NCBI GenBank assembly: GCA_035940955.1
Contig: DASZEJ010000158.1
Coordinates: forward strand, 24,922 to 88,921
Origin: CADCVT01 sp035940955
GTDB taxonomy: Bacteria; Actinomycetota; Thermoleophilia; Solirubrobacterales; Solirubrobacteraceae
Length of the DNA: 64,000 nt
Direction of reading: 5' to 3'
The notes under the pieces were generated by a model. That model was not told the DNA's origin. It made no database searches and worked only from the letters and a program-made list of their open reading frames with translations. Numbering within the stretch: the first letter of the stretch is position 1; every line of letters starts with the position of its first letter. The position numbers and the translations under genes are program-made. Shown piece after piece: positions 24,301 to 32,226 of this stretch.

Positions 24301-24502
24301 GGCCCGAAGGGGGTGCAGCTCCGCTGGCTTGCGGGCGGATCGTATCGGACGGTCTGGCTGGGTGAGGCACGTTTTCGTCGGTGTGGTACCTGCGGCGGTA
24401 CCCGGGCGGGTCGGCGCCTGTCGATGTCTGCGCACTTTCGTGACAGACCGCGACGCTCTTGCAACACCCTGCGCTCTACCGTCGAGCCTTCAACACAAGA
24501 AT

Positions 24503-24533
24503 GGCCCCGCGGCGGCGGCAACCGCCCGGGGCC
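24503..24533 (+). terminator. Strong GC hairpin at the left end of the element
   Basis: GGCCCCG (24503-24509) pairs with CGGGGCC (24527-24533) and GGCGG (24511-24515) with CCGCC (24522-24526) around a 6-nt loop, one bulged base. No U-run follows; an AGGAGG ribosome site starts 8 nt later, so it may be a processing or insulating structure in the leader of the gene at 24558 and not a terminator. Confidence 0.5.
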
Positions 24534-24557
24534 GTGGCACAGGAGGCGTTAGCTCCC

Positions 24558-24800
24558 ATGCACGACGAGCGTACCCCCGCGGGCGACGACGACCGCGCCG
24601 ACGCGGCGATCCTCGACCTGCTCCTCTACGACGATCACCGGCACCCATGGGCCGACGAGGAGATCGCCCGGGACATCGGCGACCGGCTGACCGTCACCGA
24701 CGCGCTCTCGCGGCTTGAGCGCACCGGCCTCATCCACCGCCGCGACGGGTTCGTGTTCCCCACGCGCGCGGCCCACCGAGCCTCGAAGCTGATGCGCTAG
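24558..24800 (+). CDS. Small winged-helix protein of the element
   Basis: An 80-aa protein. After an acidic N terminus (MHDERTPAGDDDRAD) comes a compact winged helix: AILDLLLYDDHRHPWADEE, IARDIGDRLTVTDALSRLERTGLIHRRDG, and a short wing (FVFPTRAAH). The order resembles MarR/PadR-like DNA-binding domains. The start is set by AGGAGG 11 nt upstream. Probably a regulator of element genes; nothing more can be said from the sequence. Confidence 0.72.
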   Translation: MHDERTPAGDDDRADAAILDLLLYDDHRHPWADEEIARDIGDRLTVTDALSRLERTGLIHRRDGFVFPTRAAHRASKLMR

Positions 24801-24866
24801 CTCGTGCGCCGGGCGCTGTGTGCGTCCAGCGCGCTCAAGCGCACCTCCGGGAGCGTCGAACCAAAG

Positions 24867-24885
24867 CGCACATGAATCACATGCG
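24867..24885. promoter_or_regulatory. Imperfect palindrome, candidate operator of the BldC-like gene
   Basis: CGCAcaTGAATCAcaTGCG, 19 bp, symmetric except for two base pairs, centre at 24876. It ends 17 bp before a good -35 element, where an activator or repressor could sit. It also shows CACATG twice in direct orientation. Confidence 0.4.
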
Positions 24886-24902
24886 GTACATAGCGCCCAG
24901 AC

Positions 24903-24931
24903 TGGACATTTCGGCCAGCTGGGCGTATCGT
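24903..24931 (+). promoter_or_regulatory. Promoter of the BldC-like gene
   Basis: TGGACA (24903-24908), 17-bp spacer, TATCGT (24926-24931). Both hexamers are close to the vegetative consensus. The leader would be about 20 nt and includes AAAGGAGG 6 nt before the ATG at 24958. Confidence 0.65.
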
Positions 24932-24957
24932 CCGGGCTGCCGTCCAAAGGAGGTTCC

Positions 24958-25152
24958 ATGGCCACCGCCACTCCAACGAAGCCGAAGGTTCTCCGCCGCT
25001 CCGAAGCCGCGGAACGCCTCGGCGTCCACCCCAACACGCTGGCCGGCTGGGTCCGGCGCGGCTGGCTGAAGGGCATCAAGCTCCCGGGCGGCGAGACGCG
25101 CTTCCGCGAGGAAGACGTCGAGGATCTGCGCAAGCGCATCTACGCCGAGTAA
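24958..25152 (+). CDS. BldC-like / MerR-type helix-turn-helix protein
   Basis: A 64-aa protein that is essentially one winged helix-turn-helix: RRSEAAERLGVHPNTLAGWVRRGWLKGIKLPGGETRFREEDVEDL. This layout is shared by the actinobacterial developmental regulator BldC and by excisionases of integrative elements. ATG 24958 is fixed by AAAGGAGG; the frame is open further upstream but that part overlaps the promoter. It has its own strong promoter and an adjacent palindrome. It could act on element genes or as a second directionality factor. Confidence 0.8.
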   Translation: MATATPTKPKVLRRSEAAERLGVHPNTLAGWVRRGWLKGIKLPGGETRFREEDVEDLRKRIYAE

Positions 25153-25203
25153 CGTCCGCCGACGCGCTTAGGTTGAGGGGTCCGCCCGAGGCGGCCCTTC
25201 GAC

Positions 25204-25824
25204 ATGAGCGAGCACGAGAACGACGGCTTCTACTGGGAACCCGCGCACAACGACGCTCTGCGCCAGGGCGATCTGCTGTTCAACGTCCCAATCGCGCTCA
25301 TGCCGCAGCGCCCGCGGTTCGTCCTCGGCGAGCAAGACGCCGTGGAGACCCAGACGTTCGACGACTACCCGGAGAACGCGCCCTCCGACCTGATCGTCGT
25401 CGAGGCGCGCTTCGGCGTGCTCAGCATGGTCGTCACGCCGACCTGCCATGTCTCCGAGGGCGAGAAGGACGAGGAGATCGTCGCCCTGGTGCCCGTTCAG
25501 GCGCTCAACCTTGTCGTGGACGACATCACTCAAGCCCGCAACATCCGCGCGGGCAAGAACGTCCCCCTACACGTGTTCCACCTCCCGCCGACTGGCCTCG
25601 GCGGAGGCATCCTCGGATTTCACGGCGCGGCGCTGCTCGACCGGCCGGCGTCGATGCTCAAGGACAACCTGCGCGACTACCGCCGGCTCGGGCTCTACGT
25701 CGAGTCGCGCATCAAGCTCCGGAAGGCACTCGCGCGCTTCTGGGCACGCGGCGACGCCGGCGAGAGCATCGAGCGGTCGATGCGCCCGCAGATCGAGAAT
25801 CGCGCGCTGGAGGATCTGGAGTAG
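25204..25824 (+). CDS. Uncharacterised cargo protein of the element
   Basis: A 206-aa soluble protein I cannot assign. Features: an aromatic/acidic start (GFYWEPAHNDALRQGDLLFNVP), a hydrophobic core strand with one Cys and His (VLSMVVTPTCHVSEGEKDEE), a beta-rich middle (LVPVQALNLVVDD) and a helical, basic end (YRRLGLYVESRIKLRKALARF). The pattern RQGDLL...VP followed by VTPTC also occurs in short proteins of unknown role in other bacterial islands, as I recall them. A possible -10 (TAGGTT, 25169-25174) precedes it. Cysteine and histidine in the conserved core might be functional. Confidence 0.65.
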   Translation: MSEHENDGFYWEPAHNDALRQGDLLFNVPIALMPQRPRFVLGEQDAVETQTFDDYPENAPSDLIVVEARFGVLSMVVTPTCHVSEGEKDEEIVALVPVQALNLVVDDITQARNIRAGKNVPLHVFHLPPTGLGGGILGFHGAALLDRPASMLKDNLRDYRRLGLYVESRIKLRKALARFWARGDAGESIERSMRPQIENRALEDLE

Positions 25825-25932
25825 CTCGCCCGTCGAGGACGTGCGAACGTGGCTCGGGTCCTGCTTCTCTGCCGCCAGTGCCCGCCCGCCCCGCCACATC
25901 CGGTCGACCAACCCGATTGCAGGTGGCGTGAC

Positions 25933-27690
25933 CTACCGCGCCGCTGCGGGTGACTTCGGTTCGAGCTCAATGAGGAAACCGTGGCCCGGGTATTGCCCGG
26001 CGAGGTCGAGGGCGCGGTCGAGAACGCGGACAATCGGGATTTTCGCCTCCGTGCGCCTCCTCTCGGCGCGCCGCATCTTGCGTTCGAGCACCGGCCACAG
26101 CTCATCGGCGAGGTCAATCTTCGAGATGCGGCCGAGCAAGTCGGCCAGGTTGCCGCGTCGTGCGCGCGTCGCCGCGACGTGACGGACGAGGACGGGCAGG
26201 CTCCCCGTGCTTGCTGGCGGTGTCCAGCTTCCAGATCGCGTCGGCGATCTGCCGGTCGGTGAAGTGGGCGAACTCGAAGCTCAAGCCCGACCGCTTCCAC
26301 ACATCGACATGGATCAGGCTGTCGATCGCCTCTCGCGCGTCGGCGCTCCGGTGCTCGGGCGGCAGCGTGCGCAGCGCTCGCTCAACGAGCACCCGCCGGC
26401 GGCGCTCGCGTTCGGCGGCGGTAGCCATCCGCCCTTCGGCATCGCCAATTACGAGCATGCTGGTGACGGGTCTCTTCAGGCGCAGGTACCGGCCATCGTC
26501 CTCGAGTTCCGTGCGTGGCGCGACCGCGTAGGAGACCAGCGCCGCGATGTCCTTGTCGATCCCCTCACGGTTCTGGATCGAAATGAAGTCGTCGTCGTTG
26601 CGGACGCCGAAGTGGCGCATGACACGGGGGAAGATGAGCAACTCGGTGTCTCCCTCGACGACCAGGATTAGGCGTGGGTGAGGGGAGAGGCCGAACTCCG
26701 TTAGCAGCGCATCTCGTCCGCCGCGCGGCTTCAGACGCGTGTCGAATGGACCGCGCTGCAGGCGCGCCGGTTCAGGAGACGCTTCGCACGCCGCCCCCGC
26801 ACGAGAGCGTCGTGGTAGCGCAGCAGCACCTCCGCAGCAATACGTATGTCGACGGCGTTGCGAGCTGAGCCTTTGAGGCGCTTCCAGCTAATCGGCTCCG
26901 CCTCCCGGACCAGCTCAAACCATCCACCGAGCGGGTCCACCCGGTCGGCGCGCTGCAACAAGCCCGCCGCCCGATCGCGTAGCCACTCGGCGTCCACACC
27001 GAGCCACTTGAGCATCGCGGTCAGTGGCAGCCGCCGCCGCCACCGTTCGTACTCGCGGTAGCTCTCGCCGTCTAAGCGCAGAGAGCGCACGATGTCGGGG
27101 TAGTAACAGGCCTCGAGCGCCAGCACCGCGAGGATCGTGTCCGCGACCCAGCCCGCTTCTGAGCGGGACACGTCGAGCCAGCTACGGCGGACATCGAGGC
27201 CGACGACATCCCGACCTCGGTAGCGGAGATACGGCAGCGCCTGCCGCACCGTGTCCAGCGAGACGAGTTGGTGCTTGGAATACAGGAACGCGCTGGAGTG
27301 GTATCGCAGCCGCCCCACGCGACGCTCAAGCCGTCGCCGCGCCACGAACGGTTCAACGCGGGCGTCGAAGAGCCGTCCGGCGGCGCGTCCCGCGCGCAGC
27401 TCCCAAACCCGCGTAGGCTGGTGCGCGAGCTGGCGCGCGAGATGCCGATCACGGCGACCGGCGGCCCAGATCGCGCGTCCGTCGCGGCGAAACCGCAGTA
27501 GCGGAACCAGCAGCCCAAGCCGATGGAATCCCTCAAGCTGCTCGTCGGTGAGGTGCACGCCGCGCTCACGGGCCGCGCGGATGAACTTGTCACCCGTCAG
27601 CAGAGGAAGCTGCGTGAACGAGAAGGGAAGGTCGAGCAGCTCGACCGTGCTCCGCGGTAGCGCGGCTCCAGGCGGCGACTTGGTGATCAT
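25933..27690 (-). pseudogene. Toprim-domain protein gene broken by two frameshifts
   Basis: Three successive minus-strand frames join into one plausible protein of about 580 aa. Part 1 (27690 to about 26740) is a helical N-terminal domain. Part 2 (about 26760 to 26180) holds a Toprim fold, PRLILVVEGDTELLIFPRV and SMLVIGDAEG, but has no start codon before the motif. Part 3 (about 26180 to 25933) ends the protein (GRISKIDLADELWPVLERKM to LIELEPKSPAAAR). Parts 1 and 3 share a frame; part 2 is shifted. Toprim domains of this kind occur in OLD-type nucleases. Frameshifts could be decay, sequencing error or, less likely, recoding. ATG 27690 has AGGTGGG upstream. Confidence 0.7.
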
Positions 27691-27713
27691 GGTCGTCCCA
27701 CCTTGCATCCGGC

Positions 27714-28316
27714 TCAGCCCATGCCTCGACGGACTTCACGTGTCCAGCGGTGCTCGACGTACCAAGGGCCTGCGCTGCGACGCGCGAGCTGCATCGACAG
27801 GACCTGCCGCTGATCGCCGGCGATGTCGGTGTACGCCAAGCGGGCGACGATGCCGGCGCCGCGCGCGATCGCCTCACGCAGCGTCGGGAAGTGCTCCGAC
27901 GCGCGCCCGACCCAGACCGGCAGGCGGGTCTCAGCGTCGGGCTCCACCTGCGGTCGCGCAACGCTACCGCTGGATAGCTCGACGTCGGCGGTGAGAATCT
28001 CGGCGCGGCAGGCATCGACGATCGCCATGCCGCGGCCGACGTTGCGGACCGGCACCGACAGCCACGCGTCGCCGGCGTGCTCGACGATCTCGCCTTGCCC
28101 GACCTCGCGCGAACCGTCGGGCAGATCGACCTCCTGGCGTGGCTGTCCCCGGGCGCGTGGAACATCGGTGAGCAGCGGCCGAGTCGGCGCTACGAGCGTT
28201 CGCTGCGCCGCGCGCGACGAGCGTGCGGCGAAGACGACAGCCAGCAGCGCGGCGACCGCGGCGACTGGCTGCGTTAGTGCCCCGATCGTCTCCACCGTGG
28301 TCGCATTGCATGGCAT
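27714..28316 (-). CDS. Membrane-anchored protein of unknown function
   Basis: A 200-aa protein with one hydrophobic helix (about residues 9-31, TIGALTQPVAAVAALLAVVFAA) and a soluble, beta-rich domain (SVPVRNVGRGMAIVDACRAEI, WVGRASEHFPTLREAI, IVARLAYTDIAGDQRQVLSM). Proteins with this layout are common in actinobacteria near mobile DNA, with no known role. It ends 24 bp before the Toprim gene start on the same strand, so the two were probably one operon. ATG 28316 is used; GTG 28295 would also leave the helix complete. Confidence 0.65.
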   Translation of the reverse strand: MPCNATTVETIGALTQPVAAVAALLAVVFAARSSRAAQRTLVAPTRPLLTDVPRARGQPRQEVDLPDGSREVGQGEIVEHAGDAWLSVPVRNVGRGMAIVDACRAEILTADVELSSGSVARPQVEPDAETRLPVWVGRASEHFPTLREAIARGAGIVARLAYTDIAGDQRQVLSMQLARRSAGPWYVEHRWTREVRRGMG

Positions 28317-28890
28317 CGCCGTCGACGCTAGAGCGTGGTGCAGATGCCGCGGCGGCAGTGGCGGGGTGACCGACCTAGGCGAGCCCCGTCGAGGATTTCA
28401 ACGGTGAGGTCGACGCCGTAGTCGGGGCGTCAGCGTGGGAACGACCCGTTGGGTGGCACCGCCGCGCGGACGTGCCCCTCGCACTCGTCCTCGATCGTGT
28501 GCGTTCGGCGGCCGGAGCGACACGCTGGCGGTCGCGTTCGGTAGACGCTAAATCGCCAGAGCAGCCGACGCGCGCGGGTAGGGCGGCCCCCGGCCCCGCT
28601 CCGTCGGTAATCAGCCGCGTGTGCCGGGCGCTGAACTGACGCGCGCCATCGAAGGTGATGAGTGGTTCAGCAGGGCGTTCAACGGGGGCGCGGGGCCGGC
28701 TGCCGCTCGGTCCCGTCGCTGCTGGCGTTCCGGTGGCCTCCGCGGGCCTGACCACCCACTCCCACCGTGAACAAGTTCAGTTGTGGGATCGGGTGGTCAG
28801 GTCCGCTCCGGCACAGGAGGGCGAACGACGGGACCGAGCGGCAGCCGGACGTGAGGTTGGTGGTGTTCGGGAGGAAGAGCGTCAAGGCGG
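28317..28890. other. 574-bp gap between divergent element genes
   Basis: No gene I can support: frames on both strands here lack ribosome sites and give Arg/Ser/Thr-rich peptide typical of out-of-frame high-GC DNA. The main content is the nested inverted repeat at 28742-28806. The promoters of the two divergent genes must lie here. It may be the control or replication-origin region of the element. Confidence 0.5.
28742..28806. repeat. Nested three-tier inverted repeat upstream of the Replic_Relax gene
   Basis: Outer arms GCGGGCCTGACCACCC (28742-28757) and 28791-28806 match at 15 of 16 positions, the odd pair being G-T. Inside, CCCAC (28761-28765) pairs with GTGGG (28783-28787), and TGAAC (28768-28772) with GTTCA (28775-28779) around AA. 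The whole could form one 65-nt cruciform or RNA hairpin. The 11-bp core CTGACCACCCA (28748-28758) recurs at 29777-29787, just past the downstream gene. It fits an origin, transfer site or operator of the element. Confidence 0.85.
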
Positions 28891-29685
28891 GTGTCGGTCG
28901 TGAGCGGGTCCGGGGACGAGCTGGAGGCCGTGGCGCCGGAGGTGATTGGGCGGTGTGCGTGGGAGGTCGATGAGGCGCGGCGGGACGTCGAGGTGCTGGC
29001 GTGGATCGGTCGGTTCCGGTTCGTGACGGCGCAGGCGATCGGCGAGCGGTTCGGGGTCTCGTGGCAGCGGGCCAACGCGCGGGTGCGGCGGCTGGAGCGG
29101 CTCGGGCTCGTCGGCTGCGAGCGCGCGCACGTCTCCCAGCCGCGGGCCGTGTTCCTCACCGGGCGCGGACACGAGCTGCTCGGCGGGCCGCGTCGGCGGG
29201 CGCCGCGTGCCGAGGTCCAGCGGGAGCATGAAGCCGCGATCGTCTGGCTCGTCACCGAGCTCGAGCGCGCGGCCGGGGACACGGTGCGGGTGCTGACCGA
29301 ACGCGAGTGTCGCCGGCTCGAGGCCGGTGAGACGGAGCGCCATAGCGTCGTCGTCACTGGCGCCGGGGCGACCGTTCAGCGGCGGTGGCCGGACCTCGTC
29401 GTCGAGGTCGGCGAGCTGCGGCGGGCGATCGAGATCGAGTTCGCACCCAAGGGCTCGCGGCGCCTGGAGGGCATCGTCGTCGCCTACGAGCACAGCTCCT
29501 ACGACGAGGCGGTGTTCTTCGTGCGCAGCGCGGCGCTCGGCCGGCGGATCAAGCGCCTCGCTCGCTCCGTGCCTGATCCCGTCCGCGCGAGGAGCGGACT
29601 GGGGAGCTGCGCGGTCAGGGTGCTTGCCTGGCCCGGGCTTCCGGCTGACGAGCGCGAGCGGCTCGACCGTCGGCTTGCCGCCTAG
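28891..29685 (+). CDS. Replication-relaxation (Replic_Relax) family protein
   Basis: A 264-aa protein. The N-terminal winged helix is clear: WIGRFRFVTAQAIGERFGVSW with RRLERLGLVGCERA as recognition helix and wing. The C-terminal half shows RRWPDLVVEVGELRRAIEIEF followed by APKGSRRLEGI, an arrangement with spaced D, E and K that resembles a restriction-endonuclease-like core. The Replic_Relax family is typical of actinobacterial integrative elements and plasmids and is thought to help replication or mobilisation. A GTG start at 28891 is used. The nested inverted repeat lies 85 bp upstream, and a copy of its core lies 92 bp after the stop. Confidence 0.75.
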   Translation: MSVVSGSGDELEAVAPEVIGRCAWEVDEARRDVEVLAWIGRFRFVTAQAIGERFGVSWQRANARVRRLERLGLVGCERAHVSQPRAVFLTGRGHELLGGPRRRAPRAEVQREHEAAIVWLVTELERAAGDTVRVLTERECRRLEAGETERHSVVVTGAGATVQRRWPDLVVEVGELRRAIEIEFAPKGSRRLEGIVVAYEHSSYDEAVFFVRSAALGRRIKRLARSVPDPVRARSGLGSCAVRVLAWPGLPADERERLDRRLAA

Positions 29686-29776
29686 CGGCATCGAAGCGAA
29701 CGGCTCGGCGAGGGGGCGGCGGGGCGGTGCCGACCGAACACGCTCCGGCGCACCACACGTCGCGCGTTCACCAGCG

Positions 29777-29787
29777 CTGACCACCCA
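29777..29787 (+). repeat. Third copy of the 11-bp CTGACCACCCA motif
   Basis: Same as 28748-28758, and in inverted form inside 28790-28800 of the nested repeat. It lies between the Replic_Relax and excisionase-like genes, 91 bp before the latter. Confidence 0.7.
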
Positions 29788-29877
29788 GTCACGCCGGACC
29801 GGCGCCCTTCCCGGCCGGCGGCCGGACGAGCCGGATCCACCCTGCCGGAGGACTCCCCGCGCAGCGCCGTACTGGGC

Positions 29878-30099
29878 ATGACCGCGATCGAGGGCGACCG
29901 GCCTGGCGTCACACTCGACCGCCCTCTGCTGACCGCAGAGGACGTAGCGTCGCTGCTCGCCGTGCCGCGGTCGAGCGTCTACGAGTACGCCCGCCGCCGC
30001 GCCGACCCGCTCCCCTCGCTGGTCATCGGTCGGCACCGCCGCTTCGACCGCCGGACGGTCGAGCGCTGGCTCGCCGCCCAGGCGACCGTCGCGCGCTGA
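29878..30099 (+). CDS. xis: Excisionase-like helix-turn-helix protein
   Basis: A 73-aa DNA-binding protein of the HTH_17/AlpA-like group: LLTAEDVASLLAVPRSSVYEYARRRADPLPSLVIGRHRRFDRRTVERWLA. It lies convergent to and 49 bp from the integrase gene, the usual place for a recombination directionality factor. It should bend att DNA so that the integrase excises the element. A transcription-factor role is also possible. The other HTH_17 protein of the element is at 24958. Confidence 0.78.
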   Translation: MTAIEGDRPGVTLDRPLLTAEDVASLLAVPRSSVYEYARRRADPLPSLVIGRHRRFDRRTVERWLAAQATVAR

Positions 30100-30148
30100 C
30101 GAGCGACTCCGGCTCGGAGAGCGCGCACGCGGGCCGAGCAGCCGACGC

Positions 30149-31303
30149 TCACGCGCTGACCAGCGACCGCGGCTCCGCGACTGCGAACGCCTCGGCGACG
30201 AGCGCCGCGTCGTCGTGCTGCGGGCGGAAGTGCAGGTACCTCCGGGTGGTCTGGATGTCGGCGTGGCCCATCCACTCCTGGACTCGGACGATGTCGGCCT
30301 TCGCGATGACGCGCGTGCCGAACGTGTGGCGCAGGTCGTGGAATCGCAGACGGCGGAGGCCGGCGCGGTCGAGCGCAGCGAGATAGCGACGCCGCAGGGC
30401 AGAGCCGTCGACGTAGCCGCCCAGCTCGCCGACGAACACCAGGTTGTCGTCGCCGGTCATGTAGCCGCGGTCGGCGAGGCGGGCGAGGGCCGTCGCGACG
30501 TCCGGTGCGAGCGGGACCGCGCGGACCTTGCCGCTCTTCGGCGACGTGAGCTGGCCCATGGCGTAGCTCGCGCGGACGCGGATCGCCGCGCCGGTGAAGT
30601 CGACGTCGCGCCAGCGCAGGGCGATCAGCTCGCCCTTGCGCAACCCCGTGAACGCTGCGGTCAGGAAGACGGCGGCGTCCTGCTCGTCCGCGGCGGCGCG
30701 GACGAGCGCCCACACCTCTTCGGGGCTGAAGACGTCGATGTCGGCCTGCCTGCGCTCGCGCAGGCGCTCGACCTGAGCCGCCGGGTTCACCGCGATCCCG
30801 TACACGCGCGCCGCGCGCCGGTAGATGCCTCCCACCGCGATCATCAGCTTGTTCTTCGTCCTCGGGGACAAGCGCAGCGTCGCGCGCCAGCGCTCCAGCT
30901 CGGTCGCCGTGATGCTCACGAGCCGGCGCTCGCCGAACGCCGGCAGCAGGTGGTGCTCCAGGCCCGACCGGTAGTCGCGCAGCGTCGTCGCCTTCACCGC
31001 GCGGTCCTCCTCCACGTACCGCAGCCACTCGTGCGCCGCCTCCGCGAAGGTCACCGACAGGTCCGCGCCGCGCGCCGCCGCGTCGTCGAGCTCCAAGAGC
31101 GTCGCCCGCAGCCAGTCCTCCGCCGTCCGCCGAGTGAAGAACCCCGGCGCCGGCCGGCCCCGCGACGTCCACGCCGGCCCGATCCTCCGCTTGACCTGCC
31201 GGCCGCCCGGCTCGCGCCACTTCCCGTACCACTGCGGCCCTCTCGCCCGCTCGACCCGGAAGACGAACCCGCTTGCCGGACCGACCTGCTGCAACCGTGC
31301 CAC
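30149..31303 (-). CDS. int: Tyrosine site-specific integrase
   Basis: A 384-aa recombinase. The N-terminal arm-binding part is basic (WYGKWREPGGRQVKRRIGP), the SAM-like core-binding domain covers about residues 80-165, and the catalytic domain carries TGLRKGELIALRW (Arg), FHDLRHTFGTR (His-x-x-Arg), EWMGHADIQTT (His) and RRYLHF (Tyr nucleophile). All catalytic residues are present, so it is probably active. The start is GTG 31303 with GGGGAG upstream. The gene lies 90 bp from the att repeat in tRNA-Lys, which is its target. Confidence 0.95.
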   Translation of the reverse strand: MARLQQVGPASGFVFRVERARGPQWYGKWREPGGRQVKRRIGPAWTSRGRPAPGFFTRRTAEDWLRATLLELDDAAARGADLSVTFAEAAHEWLRYVEEDRAVKATTLRDYRSGLEHHLLPAFGERRLVSITATELERWRATLRLSPRTKNKLMIAVGGIYRRAARVYGIAVNPAAQVERLRERRQADIDVFSPEEVWALVRAAADEQDAAVFLTAAFTGLRKGELIALRWRDVDFTGAAIRVRASYAMGQLTSPKSGKVRAVPLAPDVATALARLADRGYMTGDDNLVFVGELGGYVDGSALRRRYLAALDRAGLRRLRFHDLRHTFGTRVIAKADIVRVQEWMGHADIQTTRRYLHFRPQHDDAALVAEAFAVAEPRSLVSA

Positions 31304-31362
31304 CTGAACGCTCCCCGGTACTCATCTGGTACCCAGACGGGTCTGCACCGGAGGGCGCGGGA

Positions 31363-31394
31363 CGCGAAAGGCCCCGGCATGCGGGGCCTTCGCG
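31363..31394 (-). terminator. Terminator after tRNA-Lys
   Basis: CGCGAA (31363-31368), one bulged A, GGCCCCG (31370-31376), loop GCATG, CGGGGCC (31382-31388), TTCGCG (31389-31394): 13 paired bases. On the minus strand it lies 3 nt past the tRNA 3' end with TTT near its close. It is inside the element edge, so it came with the element or was carried by the att site. Confidence 0.6.
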
Positions 31395-31439
31395 AGTGCC
31401 CCCGCTAGGAATCGAACCTAGAACCTTCGGATTAAGAGT
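31394..31439. repeat. Attachment-site repeat, tRNA-proximal end (46 bp)
   Basis: Identical to 24255-24300. It runs from 3 nt past the tRNA 3' end up to the base next to the anticodon loop, so integration kept the tRNA whole. Confidence 0.93.
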
Positions 31440-31469
31440 CCGCTGCTCTGCCAGTTGAGCTACAGGGGC
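31397..31469 (-). tRNA. tRNA-Lys (anticodon CTT)
   Basis: A 73-nt cloverleaf on the minus strand: acceptor stem GCCCCTG with CGGGGGC (one G-T pair), D arm GCTCAACTGGCAGAGC, anticodon arm CGGA-CTCTTAA-TCCG, T arm CTAGG-TTCGATT-CCTAG and discriminator A. The loop places CTT at 34-36, decoding AAG. CCA is not encoded. Its 3' half is the attachment site of the integrative element. Confidence 0.96.
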
Positions 31470-31503
31470 GCGGCGGGGAAGGATAGCGGTGGGCGCTCGG
31501 CCG

Positions 31504-32217
31504 CTAGGGGGCCGTGGGGGCTCCGGTGCCGCCGGTCGCGTCCTGGGCCGCCTGCTGGACGGCGGCCTGCTTGAAGCTCTCCAGCTCGGCCTTGATGCGG
31601 TCGCGGCGCTCCTTCGGGAGACCCTCCTCCTCGGCGTCGTCGAGCGCCTTCTGCGTCGCGAGGTCGCCCTTGCGGATCTGGCCCGCGAGGTACGCATACT
31701 GGGCGAGGGCGGAGTACTGGCCGAAGCCGGGGTTCTTCGTCGCGTCGATGACGATCTCCTGGGTGCGGACCGCGTCCGCGGGGCGCTCGAGGGAGATGAA
31801 CGCCTGGGTCATCAGAGCCGCGACGTCGGCGTCGGGCTTGTTCTTCGCGAGCTGGAGGTGCTTCTCCCAGGCGCGGGTGGCCTCGCCGACGACCCGGCGG
31901 GCGTCGCCGCCGTACGTGCGCGTGTTCGCGTCGAAGCCGTCGGTCTGGCCGGCGAGCTGGAGCTTGGCGCGGGCGAGCGCCGCCCACGCCGCCGCGTCGC
32001 CGCGGTTGGCCCGGATGCGCTTCTCGGCCTCGTCGACCTGCTTCTCGACGACGTCGTTGGCCGAGCCGCTGTCCTCGCGGAAGGCGTCGAGCAGGCCGCC
32101 CTGGACGTCGCCGCCGATGCCGAACAGCACGAGGCCGCCGCCCATGAGGAGCGCGAGCGAGACGTAGATGACCTGGACGGTGCGGCGCCGGCCGCGGCCT
32201 CGGAGGTCGAACAGCAT
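31504..32217 (-). CDS. Membrane-anchored TPR-like protein
   Basis: A 237-aa protein. A basic N terminus (MLFDLRGRGRRR) precedes one transmembrane helix (about residues 13-35), then a soluble domain of helical pairs: DAAAWAALARAKLQLAG, WEKHLQLAKNKPDADVAALMTQAFISL, and YSALAQYAYLAGQIRKGDLATQKAL, which read as degenerate tetratricopeptide repeats. The tail is Gln/Ala/Gly-rich. TPR proteins act as scaffolds. It directly follows tatC (9 bp) on the same strand, so it may assist envelope protein assembly, but this is only context. Confidence 0.7.
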   Translation of the reverse strand: MLFDLRGRGRRRTVQVIYVSLALLMGGGLVLFGIGGDVQGGLLDAFREDSGSANDVVEKQVDEAEKRIRANRGDAAAWAALARAKLQLAGQTDGFDANTRTYGGDARRVVGEATRAWEKHLQLAKNKPDADVAALMTQAFISLERPADAVRTQEIVIDATKNPGFGQYSALAQYAYLAGQIRKGDLATQKALDDAEEEGLPKERRDRIKAELESFKQAAVQQAAQDATGGTGAPTAP

Positions 32218-32226
32218 GCGGTGGGG

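Larger units (their letters stand above)
24255..31439. mobile_element. 7.1-kb integrative element in tRNA-Lys(CTT)
   Basis: Two 46-bp direct repeats 7,139 bp apart bound the element. The integrase gene lies next to the intact tRNA end, as is usual for tRNA-targeting tyrosine recombinases. Contents from tRNA inward: integrase, excisionase-like HTH protein, Replic_Relax protein with a large inverted repeat upstream, a membrane protein, a frameshifted Toprim gene, an unknown protein and two small regulators. No conjugation ATPase, relaxase or capsid gene is visible, so it would need a helper to move between cells. Parts of it have lower GC than the surrounding chromosome. Confidence 0.88.

Noticed and set aside
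25695..26300. 200-codon minus-strand frame over the Toprim C terminus
   Set aside because: Arg/Ser/Cys-rich peptide typical of a wrong frame; the Toprim continuation is in another frame.
28375..28903. Frames of 80-126 codons in the element gap
   Set aside because: No ribosome site, biased wrong-frame composition, and they cross the nested inverted repeat.
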